A stretch of DNA of 37,760 nt from Alphaproteobacteria bacterium RIFCSPHIGHO2_12_FULL_63_12 (GTDB taxonomy: Bacteria > Pseudomonadota > Alphaproteobacteria > Caulobacterales > Parvularculaceae): contig MEMM01000003.1 of assembly GCA_001767925.1 (NCBI GenBank), positions 124,998-162,757 on the forward strand, given 5' to 3'. The notes under the pieces were generated by a model. That model saw only the letters and a list, made by a program, of their open reading frames with translations, searched no databases and had not been told where the DNA came from. The translations under genes were made by a program, and so were the position numbers. The stretch's first letter is position 1; each line of letters starts with the position of its first letter. This document shows positions 1 to 7,415 of this stretch, piece after piece.

Positions 1-168
1 GAGGTCCGGCGCGAGCGCGCCGGCGTTGCGGTCGAGAATCCCGGTCGAAAACGCATCTTTCGAAAGCGCAAGCTGTTCGACGGGCGCCAGCGGCGCGGCC
101 TGACCGAACGCCGAGGGCGCAGCGAAGACGCTCAGGGCGGCGAGGAACGGCGCAACGCGATCACGCAT
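1..168 (-). CDS. Secreted protein of unknown function (3' end outside window)
   Basis: Only the first 56 codons are present; the gene runs off the left edge. The ATG overlaps the stop of the small gene upstream, so the two are probably translated together. The start of the product looks like a Sec signal peptide: a short basic MRDR start, a hydrophobic core (APFLAALSVFAAPSAF) and a likely cleavage after GQA. The mature part begins PLAPVEQLALSKDAFSTG, which I cannot assign to a family. It is divergent from aroK. The coding call rests on the overlap and the signal peptide; the function is unknown. Confidence 0.6.
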   Translation of the reverse strand, partial: MRDRVAPFLAALSVFAAPSAFGQAAPLAPVEQLALSKDAFSTGILDRNAGALAPDL

Positions 169-289
169 TGGCTGATCCGATCGCGTCCTGCTCGATCGTC
201 CTGACATCGGGTTGAAGGGTGAGGCCGAAGACATAAAGCCCGATAATGGCGAGAACGACGACGGCGATGACGGCAAGGAAAAAGCGCAC
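161..289 (-). CDS. Small single-pass membrane protein (42 aa)
   Basis: Starts at GTG, preceded by GAGGAG about 10 nt upstream, and encodes VRFFLAVIAVVVLAIIGLYVFG followed by a short hydrophilic tail rich in D and E. Residues 2-22 form one transmembrane helix or uncleaved anchor. A longer reading from an upstream ATG adds an arginine-rich stretch with no ribosome site and was not used. The stop overlaps the start of the secreted protein gene downstream, so the two form a translationally coupled pair divergent from aroK. I do not recognise a family; the tail is probably periplasmic. Confidence 0.55.
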   Translation of the reverse strand: MRFFLAVIAVVVLAIIGLYVFGLTLQPDVRTIEQDAIGSANA

Positions 290-421
290 GGCGGCAAAAC
301 TCCTCGAACATGGGGTATCCGACGCCCTTCTAGACCATCTTGGCGCGGACATGAAACCGGCCTTCCGCCTCTGCCGCGCTACTGGCGCCGGGCGGGAGGC
401 TTCGCTACAGACAGGCTGTCC

Positions 422-991
422 ATGTCCTCGCCCCGCCGAAAACCGCCCGCCTCGCCCCGGATCGATCGCCCGATAGCGCTCGTCGGCATGATGGGCGCGG
501 GAAAAACAACCGTGGGGCGGCGCCTCGCCACGGCCCTCAATTTACAGTTCCACGACGCCGACGCCGAAATCGAGGAGGCCGCCGGCATGAGCGTCGCTGA
601 CCTTTTCGCGCGCCATGGGGAGGAAAGCTTCCGTCGCGGCGAAGCGCAGGTGATCGAGCGCCTTTTGTCCGGCCCTCCGGTCGTACTTGCGACCGGCGGC
701 GGCGCGCTCATGAACGAAACCACGCGCGCGCTCGTCAAGGAGCGGGCGATCTCGATCTGGATCCGCGCCGATGTCGATACGCTGGTCAAGCGCGCGACCA
801 AGCGCGCGACACGGCCGCTCCTCAAAGGCGGCGATCCAAAGGAAATCATCTCGCGCCTGCTTGAAGCGCGAACGCCTTTTTATGCGGCGGCGGATATCGC
901 CGTCGACAGCAATATCGGAAGCCATGCGCGGACGGTACGGACGATTGTCGAGGCGCTGACGGCGTATCTCGATGGGGAGAGGGCGTTATGA
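422..991 (+). CDS. aroK: Shikimate kinase
   Basis: Phosphorylates shikimate at O3 with ATP, step five of the chorismate pathway, in the cytoplasm. At 189 residues from this ATG it is close to the usual family length. The Walker A loop is GMMGAGKTT (residues 22-30), the shikimate-binding acidic pair is FHDAD (43-47), the glycine triad is ATGGGAL (around 90-96), and a lid arginine lies in RATRPLL. The frame is open for 70 codons upstream, but that extension is low-complexity and runs antisense to the small minus-strand gene; an AGG six bases before this ATG favours the shorter start. The TGA overlaps the aroB ATG in ATGA, so the genes are coupled. Confidence 0.95.
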   Translation: MSSPRRKPPASPRIDRPIALVGMMGAGKTTVGRRLATALNLQFHDADAEIEEAAGMSVADLFARHGEESFRRGEAQVIERLLSGPPVVLATGGGALMNETTRALVKERAISIWIRADVDTLVKRATKRATRPLLKGGDPKEIISRLLEARTPFYAAADIAVDSNIGSHARTVRTIVEALTAYLDGERAL

Positions 992-2103
992 CGACAGATA
1001 TTTGTCCGGTGCGCATCGGCGTCGGCGGTTACGATATCCATATCGGGGAAGGCTTGCTGGAGCAGGCCGGCGCCATGCTGGCGCCGCGACTCGCGCGGCC
1101 ATTCACCGTCATCGTTACCGATCGCCATGTCGATCGAGCGCAAGGCGACCGTCTTGAACAAGGGCTGGCGGCGGCCGGCGTCGATTTCCGCAAGGTCGTC
1201 CTTGAACCCGGCGAACACGCCAAATCGTTGCGCTCGCTGGAGGGATTGCTGGAAGAGCTGATCGACTTTGGGGTCGAAAGGCGCGACATGATCCTCGCCT
1301 TTGGCGGCGGCGTTGTCGGCGATCTCACCGGATTTGCTGCGGCGATCCTGCGGCGCGGCTGCCGGTTCGCGCAAATTCCGACCACCTTGCTGGCGCAGGT
1401 CGACAGCGCCGTCGGCGGGAAAACCGCGGTGAATTCGGCGAAGGGTAAAAACCTCATCGGCGCATTCCACCAGCCGGCCATCGTTATCGCCGACATCACG
1501 GCATTGACGACGCTTCCCGGACGCGAACTGAAGGCGGGGTACGCTGAAATCGTCAAATACGGCGCGCTCGGCGACGAGCCGTTCTTCGCCTGGCTGGAAA
1601 AACGCGGCGGCGATCTCCTGGCGGGCGACGCGGCGGCGCGACGCGTCGCGGTGAAGCGCTCGTGTGAAAGCAAAGCTGAAATCGTCGGCGCGGACGAGCG
1701 GGAAACCGGCGTGCGGGCGTTGCTTAATCTCGGGCACACTTTCGGTCATGCGCTGGAGGCGTCGCTCGGCTATTCCGACAGGCTGCTGCATGGCGAGGCG
1801 GTCGCCGCCGGCATGGCGCTCGCCTTCGATTTTTCAGTATACCGCCGAAATTGCCCGCCCGCCGACGCCGCTCGCCTGAAAGCGCACCTTGCCGCCGTCG
1901 GGCTGCCGGCGGGACTGAAGGATATTTCCGGCGCGCCTCAATTTTCCGCCGACGAACTTCTCGCCCGTATGATGCAGGACAAGAAGGTTGAAGGCGGCGC
2001 GCTGACGCTTATCCTTTTGCGCCGCCTCGGCGAGGCGTTCATCGAAAAGGATGTCGACGCTGCGACAATTCTCGAATTCTTGAAAAGCGCCGGCGCGCGA
2101 TAA
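988..2103 (+). CDS. aroB: 3-dehydroquinate synthase
   Basis: Converts DAHP to 3-dehydroquinate using NAD+ and a divalent metal, step two of the shikimate pathway. The 371-residue product has the NAD-binding segment GGGVVGDLTGFAAA, the signature IPTTLLAQVDSAVGGKTAVN, and the metal-ligand regions E..KYG (AEIVKYGAL), LNLGHTFGHALE and LLHGEAV. The start overlaps the aroK stop by four bases, giving the common aroKB operon. The next gene, a CNNM protein, begins 32 nt downstream on the same strand and may share the transcript. Confidence 0.97.
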   Translation: MTTDICPVRIGVGGYDIHIGEGLLEQAGAMLAPRLARPFTVIVTDRHVDRAQGDRLEQGLAAAGVDFRKVVLEPGEHAKSLRSLEGLLEELIDFGVERRDMILAFGGGVVGDLTGFAAAILRRGCRFAQIPTTLLAQVDSAVGGKTAVNSAKGKNLIGAFHQPAIVIADITALTTLPGRELKAGYAEIVKYGALGDEPFFAWLEKRGGDLLAGDAAARRVAVKRSCESKAEIVGADERETGVRALLNLGHTFGHALEASLGYSDRLLHGEAVAAGMALAFDFSVYRRNCPPADAARLKAHLAAVGLPAGLKDISGAPQFSADELLARMMQDKKVEGGALTLILLRRLGEAFIEKDVDAATILEFLKSAGAR

Positions 2104-2135
2104 TTCAGTCGCGCCGGCGCGGGGACCTGCAGAAC

Positions 2136-3449
2136 ATGGCGAAATTCGACCCGACTATCGTGACGATCAGTTGCGCAATTATCTTTCTGCTGCTGGTGTC
2201 AGCGCTTTTTTCCGGTTCGGAAACCGCGCTGACCGCAACGTCGCGCGCAAGGATGCACAAGCTTGAAATCGACGGCGACAAAAGGGCCAAGCGCGTCAAC
2301 GCGCTGATACGCGACCGCGAGCGGCTGATCGGATCGATCCTGCTGGGCAACAATCTGGTCAATATTCTGGCGACATCGCTTGCCTCGATGCTGTTCGCCC
2401 ACTTGTTCGGGGCCGGCGGACTAGCGATCGGCGCCGCTACTCTTACGATGACCATACTGGTCGTGGTGTTCGCCGAGGTCGCGCCGAAAACCGCCGCGCT
2501 CGCCCGGCCGGACTCAATCGCCATGCTGGTTGCGCCGCTGATGCGCTGGATAATCCTCGCCTTGTCGCCGATCACTTACATCCTGCAAATCGTTGTGCGC
2601 AGAACGCTGGGCGTCCTCGGCATCCGGCTTTCGAAGGACGAGCACATCTTCTCCGCCGCCGACGAATTGCGCGGGGCGGTTGAACTTCACCATGAAGAAG
2701 GCGGCCTTGGAAAGAATGCGCGCGACATTTTCCGCGGCGCGCTCGATCTCAATGTGATCAGGATCGATGAAATCATGATCCATCGCAAAGAGATCGACAT
2801 GCTCAATATCGACCAGAAACCGTCGGCGCTGATTGCGCAGGCCCTCAAAAGCGGCCATACGCGCCTTCCCCTCTATCGCGACGTCACGGAGAACATTGTC
2901 GGCGTCCTGCACGCCAAGGATTTGCTGAGCGCGCTTTGGGAGGCGCATGGGGACGCCAGCAAGATTTCGATCGGCGATCTGATCCGTCAGCCGTATTTCG
3001 CCCCGGAATCGACATCGCTCGCCGAACAGCTCGACAATTTCAAGCGTCGCCGCGAACATTTCGCCCTCGTCGTCGACGAATACGGCTCGATCATGGGTCT
3101 CGTGACGCTTGAGGATATCATCGAGGAAATCGTCGGGGAGATCGAGGACGAACACGACAGTCCGGTCGAAGGCGTCAAAGCGCAGGCGGACGGATCGATC
3201 AATGTCGACGGTAAGGTGACGATCCGCGATCTCAATCGCGCCATGGACTGGTCGCTGCCGGACGAAGAGGCGGTGACGGTCGCCGGGCTCGTCATCCATG
3301 AAGCCCAATCGATCCCCGATGTAGGGCAGACCTTTTCCTTTCACGGATTCCGGTTCAGGATATTGCGGCGCCGGCGCAACCAGATAACCGCGGTCAATGT
3401 GCAACCCATAGAGACCGGCGAAACGCCGCCCGGCCACAAGGAAATCTAG
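2136..3449 (+). CDS. CNNM/CorC-HlyC family membrane protein (DUF21-CBS-CorC_HlyC)
   Basis: 437 residues in the standard family layout: an N-terminal DUF21 membrane domain (about 1-190, beginning near VSALFSGSETALTA with three to four hydrophobic segments), a tandem CBS pair (about 205-330, with TRLPLYRD and VVDEYGSIMGLVTLEDIIEEIVGEIEDE) and a C-terminal CorC_HlyC domain (about 345-425). Members are linked to Mg2+/Co2+ transport or export; older databases call them hemolysins, which is not supported as a function here. It follows aroB by 32 nt, a neighbourhood shared by many alphaproteobacteria, and the MFS gene follows 6 nt later, so aroK-aroB-CNNM-MFS may be one transcript. Substrate unknown. 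Confidence 0.92.
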   Translation: MAKFDPTIVTISCAIIFLLLVSALFSGSETALTATSRARMHKLEIDGDKRAKRVNALIRDRERLIGSILLGNNLVNILATSLASMLFAHLFGAGGLAIGAATLTMTILVVVFAEVAPKTAALARPDSIAMLVAPLMRWIILALSPITYILQIVVRRTLGVLGIRLSKDEHIFSAADELRGAVELHHEEGGLGKNARDIFRGALDLNVIRIDEIMIHRKEIDMLNIDQKPSALIAQALKSGHTRLPLYRDVTENIVGVLHAKDLLSALWEAHGDASKISIGDLIRQPYFAPESTSLAEQLDNFKRRREHFALVVDEYGSIMGLVTLEDIIEEIVGEIEDEHDSPVEGVKAQADGSINVDGKVTIRDLNRAMDWSLPDEEAVTVAGLVIHEAQSIPDVGQTFSFHGFRFRILRRRRNQITAVNVQPIETGETPPGHKEI

Positions 3450-3455
3450 GTTTCG

Positions 3456-4718
3456 GTGATCAACATGATGTCTGCCGCGCGCGCGCCGGGGCGGAACGCC
3501 CTCTTTTTCATCTTCATCACCATCCTGATCAACATGATCGGTTTCGGCGTCATCATGCCGGTGATGCCGGATCTCGTCATGGAAGTGACGGGCCTTGGGC
3601 GCTCCGAAGCGGCGCGCTGGGGCGGCCTGCTGTCGATGGCTTACGCCGTCATGCAGTTCATCATGATGCCGGTCATGGGCTCGCTTTCTGACCGTTACGG
3701 ACGCCGCCCGATCATTCTTGGCTCGCTCGCCGCCTATTCGTTCGATTTCCTGTTGATGGCGCTCGCGCCTTCGATCGCCGTTCTTCTCGCCGCACGTATT
3801 CTCGCCGGATCGTTCGCGGCGACCTTCACCACGGCGAACGCCTATATCGCCGACATTTCCCCGCCTGAAAAACGCGCGGCGAATTTTGGATTGATGGGCG
3901 CGGCGTTCGGCCTCGGCTTCATCATCGGCCCCGCTCTCGGCGGGATCATTGGCGACGAATTCGGGCACCGCGCGCCATTTTACGCAGTTTCAGCGCTGGG
4001 TTTCATCAACCTCATCTACGGCTGGATTTTCCTTCCCGAGACTCATGCGAAAGAAAACCGCCGCGCCTTCGACTGGCGGCGGGCGAACGCGCTGGGCGCA
4101 TTCCGTCATTTTCGTCAGTACCCTGTCATTCTGCCGATCGCGCTCACCATGTTTTTATACCAACTGGCGCATTGGGCGTTTCCGTCGGTCTGGGCCTATT
4201 TCGCCGGCGAGCGTTTCGGCTGGTCGCCAAAACAGATCGGCTTTTCCCTGATGGCGGTCGGCCTTACCTCCGCGCTCGTTCAGGGCGGGTTGACGCGCAT
4301 CGTCATGCCGAAATTCGGCGAACGAAAGGCCGCCTTTTTCGGCGCCAGCGTCGCGGTTATCGCCTATCTCGGCTATGGCGTCGTTCCGGAAGGCTGGATG
4401 ATCTATCCGCTGATCGCCTTCGGCGCGCTCGCCGGATTCACCGCGCCCGCATTGCAGGGCATCATGTCGAGGACCGTGCCCGCCGACGCGCAAGGCCAGC
4501 TTCAGGGCGCGATCGGTTCGATAAACGGCGTCTCGATGATCATCGGGCCGCTTATGATGACGCAGATATTCGCCGCGTTTTCGGGTAAGGATGCGGCGGT
4601 CTACCTCCCTGGCGCGCCGTTTCTCGTCGCTTCGTTGCTGACCGCACTGGCGATTATTCCGCTCTTTGCCGCCATCGGAAAAATTCAGCGTCCCCGGATT
4701 GCGACCGCCCAGCCCTAA
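3456..4718 (+). CDS. MFS drug-efflux transporter, TCR/Tet-like (DHA1)
   Basis: 420 residues with twelve predicted helices. Helix 1 carries [23 protein letters not shown], the loop 2-3 signature is [14 protein letters not shown], and helix 5 has motif C ([12 protein letters not shown]), as in TetA-like proton-coupled antiporters. LPET after helix 6 and the basic central loop are also family-typical. The GTG start is used; ATG codons three and four residues in are equally possible. It begins 6 nt after the CNNM stop. The 3' end overlaps the convergent ion-channel gene, sharing the tetranucleotide CTAA. No divergent TetR repressor is present, so actual tetracycline export is doubtful; substrate unknown. 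Confidence 0.88.
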   Translation: MINMMSAARAPGRNALFFIFITILINMIGFGVIMPVMPDLVMEVTGLGRSEAARWGGLLSMAYAVMQFIMMPVMGSLSDRYGRRPIILGSLAAYSFDFLLMALAPSIAVLLAARILAGSFAATFTTANAYIADISPPEKRAANFGLMGAAFGLGFIIGPALGGIIGDEFGHRAPFYAVSALGFINLIYGWIFLPETHAKENRRAFDWRRANALGAFRHFRQYPVILPIALTMFLYQLAHWAFPSVWAYFAGERFGWSPKQIGFSLMAVGLTSALVQGGLTRIVMPKFGERKAAFFGASVAVIAYLGYGVVPEGWMIYPLIAFGALAGFTAPALQGIMSRTVPADAQGQLQGAIGSINGVSMIIGPLMMTQIFAAFSGKDAAVYLPGAPFLVASLLTALAIIPLFAAIGKIQRPRIATAQP

Positions 4719-5164
4719 TTCGAGCGTTCGCCGCCGAGCCGCAGCCGCGCGGCGGTCTCCAGCAAAAACGCCGCCGACAACCCGAACAGCAAGAGGCCGT
4801 CCGCCGCAATCGCACCGGCGAGCAGGCGCCATTCCGTCGGCAACAACACGTCGCCAAAGCCAAGCGTCGAATAGGTGACGGAGGAGAAATAAAGCGCCTC
4901 CTCGAACGACGTGAACGCCTGAAGATGCACGAACAGGGCGGCCCAGCCCCAGATCTCCATTCCATGCGCCGCCATCAAAATGAGGCTCAGCAAGGTCAGC
5001 ATCGCTGAATCGCGCAAAAACCTCATCGGACCCCAGACCCGGCTTTTCGTCGCCCGGAATATCGCCGCCGTCGCTGAAATGACGATGGCGTGAAAGAACA
5101 CGGTCGCGCCGGTCATCGCGGCCGAGATCGTCAGTTCTTCGGAAAAAGGAACGCCTTCAATCAT
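4715..5164 (-). CDS. Two-TM-pore potassium-channel-like protein (Ion_trans_2)
   Basis: 149 residues. Hydrophobic segments lie at about 12-36, 52-68 and 112-137, and a pore loop precedes a selectivity-filter-like TLGFGD at 100-105, in the context SSVTYSTLGFGDVLLP. Canonical K+ channels have TVGYGD, and GFGD variants are known. There is no RCK/TrkA or ligand-binding domain, so this is a minimal pore subunit, presumably tetrameric in the inner membrane. The ATG has GGGG six bases upstream; the same frame continues upstream for about ten hydrophobic codons without ATG, GTG or TTG before a stop. Its last four bases overlap the end of the convergent MFS gene, leaving no room for a terminator between them. 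Confidence 0.82.
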   Translation of the reverse strand: MIEGVPFSEELTISAAMTGATVFFHAIVISATAAIFRATKSRVWGPMRFLRDSAMLTLLSLILMAAHGMEIWGWAALFVHLQAFTSFEEALYFSSVTYSTLGFGDVLLPTEWRLLAGAIAADGLLLFGLSAAFLLETAARLRLGGERSN

Positions 5165-5270
5165 CGCCAGCCCCGCGCCAAGAAAAGCAATGCTCCCTCA
5201 CGGCGCGGCGGCTGACAAGACCTGTCCCGAAATGGGAATTCACGGCGATGACGGACACGGCCGCAAACGC

Positions 5271-5600
5271 TCAGGATTTCGCCGCGCGTCTGATCGCGGC
5301 GAGGATCATTTTCAGCCGTCCATTCGCGCGCTTGACCGTTTCATCGAGGGTCGCGAGCTGTTCGGAAAGCTCGTCGCCCGGCTCGTCATTCTGGCCGAGC
5401 AAGGTCCGCGCGGCTTCAATTTCCGCCTTGATGACAACGATTTCCTTGGGATCCCCGATGGGCGCGCCGGCGTCCTCGCCGGTTTCGCGGCGATCGGGTT
5501 TTGCTCCCCATACGACCCATCCAAAGGCGATGCCAAAGAGAAAGGCGAGCGCCATCGGGCCCCAGGGCGACGTCCCGAACGAGGTGAGGAACCCTTCCAT
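5271..5600 (-). CDS. Small membrane-anchored coiled-coil protein (109 aa)
   Basis: From this ATG, which has GGAG four bases upstream, the product has one transmembrane helix (about residues 15-33, MALAFLFGIAFGWVVWG), an acidic linker, and a charged C-terminal region (about 50-105) with heptad-like spacing that probably forms a coiled coil (EIEAARTLLGQ, LATLDETVKRANGRL). The frame is open up to 5696, but that start lies inside the infC terminator, so the shorter form is preferred. It precedes the ion-channel gene on the same strand with a 106-nt gap. I do not recognise the family; a cytoplasmic tail after an N-terminal anchor is the likely topology. Confidence 0.55.
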   Translation of the reverse strand: MEGFLTSFGTSPWGPMALAFLFGIAFGWVVWGAKPDRRETGEDAGAPIGDPKEIVVIKAEIEAARTLLGQNDEPGDELSEQLATLDETVKRANGRLKMILAAIRRAAKS

Positions 5601-5695
5601 CGCACTCCAACCAGCCGGGCGCGATGGCGCGCGCCCGGGTTCACCGATAGCAAGCGTCCAATCCAGAGCAAGCGTTGCGCCAATGACGGACAGCA

Positions 5696-5733
5696 TAAAA
5701 AAACCGGCGCCCGCGAAAGGCGCCGGTTTTTCT
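5696..5733 (-). terminator. Rho-independent terminator of infC
   Basis: A perfect stem pairs AAAACCGGCGCC (5700-5711) with GGCGCCGGTTTT (5719-5730) around a 7-nt loop. It is flanked by A on the left and T on the right, so it gives a U-tract on either strand. It lies 48 nt past the infC stop and before the next minus-strand gene, so infC is most likely transcribed as a single-gene unit. Confidence 0.9.
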
Positions 5734-5780
5734 TCAATCAGGCGAGTGGGAGCGGCAAATTTCGCCTTCCGCGCGAATGC

Positions 5781-6320
5781 TCAGCGCGGCGCCATCACCA
5801 TCATCATCTGCTTGCCCTCGAGCTTGGGCATCTGCTCGACCTTGGCGACTTCGTCGAAGTCGGTTTTCACTTTTTCGAGGAGCGCCATGCCGCGATCCTG
5901 ATAGGCCATTTCCCGGCCGCGGAAGCGCAGCGTCACCTTCACCTTGTCGCCTTCTTCGAAGAAGCGGCGCATCGCCTTGGCTTTGACCTCATAATCGTGA
6001 TCGTCGATATTCGGACGCATCTTGATCTCTTTGATCTCGACGACCTTCTGCTTCTTTTTGGCTTCCGCCTTTTTCTTCTGCTGCTGAAACTTGAACTTGC
6101 CGTAATCGAGAATCTTGCAGACCGGCGGCTGCGTTTGCGGTGACACTTCAACAAGGTCGAGGCCGGCTTCCACAGCCATCTCGATAGCGCGCGCGGTCTG
6201 AACTACGCCGCGCTTTTCGCCGAGATGATCGATGAGGAGGACTGTCGGCACTGAAATTTCTTCATTAATGCGAGGTCCGTCTCCTTTGGGCGGCGCGGGG
6301 GCGAATGGTCTGCGGGATAT
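5781..6320 (-). CDS. infC: Translation initiation factor IF-3 with an apparent ATA start
   Basis: IF-3 binds the 30S subunit, prevents 50S joining and proofreads the start codon. The 179-residue product has the N domain motif GPRINEEI, then [24 protein letters not shown], a lysine-rich linker and the C domain ([28 protein letters not shown]). The start is chosen as ATA at 6320-6318: AGGAG lies 8 nt upstream, the following residues [20 protein letters not shown] match a normal IF-3 N terminus, an in-frame TAA lies at 6362-6360, and no ATG, GTG, TTG or CTG occurs between that stop and the conserved domain. The first conventional start, GTG at 6251, would remove the conserved N-terminal motif. 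Non-AUG infC starts (AUU in E. coli) serve autoregulation, because IF-3 rejects them. Confidence 0.93.
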   Translation of the reverse strand: MSRRPFAPAPPKGDGPRINEEISVPTVLLIDHLGEKRGVVQTARAIEMAVEAGLDLVEVSPQTQPPVCKILDYGKFKFQQQKKKAEAKKKQKVVEIKEIKMRPNIDDHDYEVKAKAMRRFFEEGDKVKVTLRFRGREMAYQDRGMALLEKVKTDFDEVAKVEQMPKLEGKQMMMVMAPR

Positions 6321-6363
6321 GGGCGTTTCTCCTTTGGCGGCTTCAGGGGTGAGTGACGATTAT

Positions 6364-6405
6364 GCCGGTCCGGACGAAACCGACGGTTAACGTCCGAAGG
6401 CCGGC
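6364..6405 (-). promoter_or_regulatory. Hairpin in the infC 5' leader
   Basis: In the leader RNA, GCCGG (6405-6401) pairs with CCGGC (6368-6364), and inside it CGGACG (6396-6391) pairs with CGTCCG (6376-6371), with a small asymmetric internal loop between. The structure lies between the proposed promoter and the ribosome-binding site, about 30 nt before the SD. It could influence infC translation or stability. There is no U-tract, so it is not an intrinsic terminator. Confidence 0.45.
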
Positions 6406-6413
6406 GAGCGGGG

Positions 6414-6441
6414 TATATAAGGTAAACCGCGCCAAGATCAA
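6414..6441 (-). promoter_or_regulatory. Predicted sigma-70 promoter of infC
   Basis: TTGATC at 6441-6436 and TATATA at 6419-6414 are separated by 16 nt. The elements overlap the last codons of the upstream GT9 gene. Transcription would start near 6407, giving a leader of about 87 nt before the ATA start. Confidence 0.5.
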
Positions 6442-7415
6442 CGCACGGCCGAGCGGGGATTGGCGGATCCCTTGGGGATAAGGCCCATGTTTTCCAGCGC
6501 CCGCCAGACGAATTCCGGTTTGGCCTCACCCATATCGTTCCGCGTCGTCAGGGTGATGATGTTCCGGCCCTTCGGCGTCAGATGTTCTTCGCCCGCCTTG
6601 CGGATGAGGACGCCGCAGCAGCCGACGCTGACCGCGAGGTGAACTTCCTCGGCGGCGTCGCTGACAAAGAACGCGGCCGACTGGGCGAGCGCGACGAGCT
6701 GCAGATGGTCGGCCTTGCCCGTGATGTCGACAAGTTCAGGCGCCGCATGCGCGACTTCGTCGGCGAAGACATGCAGCTCCTTGGGGCCGACCATCACCGG
6801 CATGACGCCCTTTTTCGCCATCATGCGTGCAAGTTCGGCGTAGCGCTCCGCGGGCCAGCGCCGCGTTTCATCAATGCCCGGCATCAGCAGTCCGTAAACT
6901 CCTGAGACGCCGAACCATGACGGCTGCATGTTCGCCGAATCCTTGCGCGTTGCCAGCGCCCAGCCGAGACTGGGCAAGCGGTCTGGCGCATCGAGCCCGA
7001 CGGCGGCGGAAAATCTGGTGGTGTCCGGCAGGCCTTCTTCCGGCGCGCCGCGCTTGCGCGCCGAGCGCGACGCCGGGGCGACGGAGCGCCATTTCGGGCG
7101 GAAAAGACCGAGCGCCGCGTAGAGTTTTTTGGCGTCCTCGTTCGCGGCGAGATCGTAAATATAGGCAAATCGCGAACTCTGCACCTGTTTGACGAAGGCC
7201 TTCCTCGCTTCAGGATCGCGAAAATCCGGCATCGCGGCGACCTGATCGAAATAGGGCGAGGCGCGCGCGACGCGCTGCAAATGGTTTTGCGTCAACAGCG
7301 AAATTCTGGCGCCCGGATGCGCGTTGCGGATCGCCTCATAGAGCGGCTCGGCGGCGACGAACGCCGCAAGTCCGTCGGTCTTGATGACGAGTATGTTCTG
7401 CCCGCGCCCGGTCAT
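6438..7415 (-). CDS. Glycosyltransferase family 9 (heptosyltransferase-like)
   Basis: 325 residues with a GT-B layout. The N-terminal NILVIKTDGLAAFVAAEPLYEAIRNAHP matches the start of ADP-heptose:LPS heptosyltransferases, although the usual GD in the first loop reads DGLAAF. The C-terminal half has the nucleotide-sugar region MPGIDETRRWPAERYAELARMM and VDITGKADHLQLVALAQSAAFFVSDAAEEVHLAVSVG. The common SNDSGPMH element reads SDAAEEVH, so the donor-site loop is divergent. The protein is cytoplasmic or peripheral and probably adds a sugar to an LPS core or related glycolipid. Its ATG overlaps the GT4 stop in ATGA, forming a two-gene envelope operon. Confidence 0.82.
   Translation of the reverse strand: MTGRGQNILVIKTDGLAAFVAAEPLYEAIRNAHPGARISLLTQNHLQRVARASPYFDQVAAMPDFRDPEARKAFVKQVQSSRFAYIYDLAANEDAKKLYAALGLFRPKWRSVAPASRSARKRGAPEEGLPDTTRFSAAVGLDAPDRLPSLGWALATRKDSANMQPSWFGVSGVYGLLMPGIDETRRWPAERYAELARMMAKKGVMPVMVGPKELHVFADEVAHAAPELVDITGKADHLQLVALAQSAAFFVSDAAEEVHLAVSVGCCGVLIRKAGEEHLTPKGRNIITLTTRNDMGEAKPEFVWRALENMGLIPKGSANPRSAVR

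Noticed and set aside
212-421. 70-codon N-terminal extension of aroK
   Set aside because: Low-complexity and antisense to the small minus-strand gene; the shikimate kinase fold and length are complete from 422.
2514-3968. 484-codon minus-strand frame
   Set aside because: Shadow of the CNNM and MFS genes; basic, low-complexity product.
5190-6143. 317-codon plus-strand frame
   Set aside because: Antisense to infC and the small membrane protein; includes HHHHHH from the reversed end of infC.
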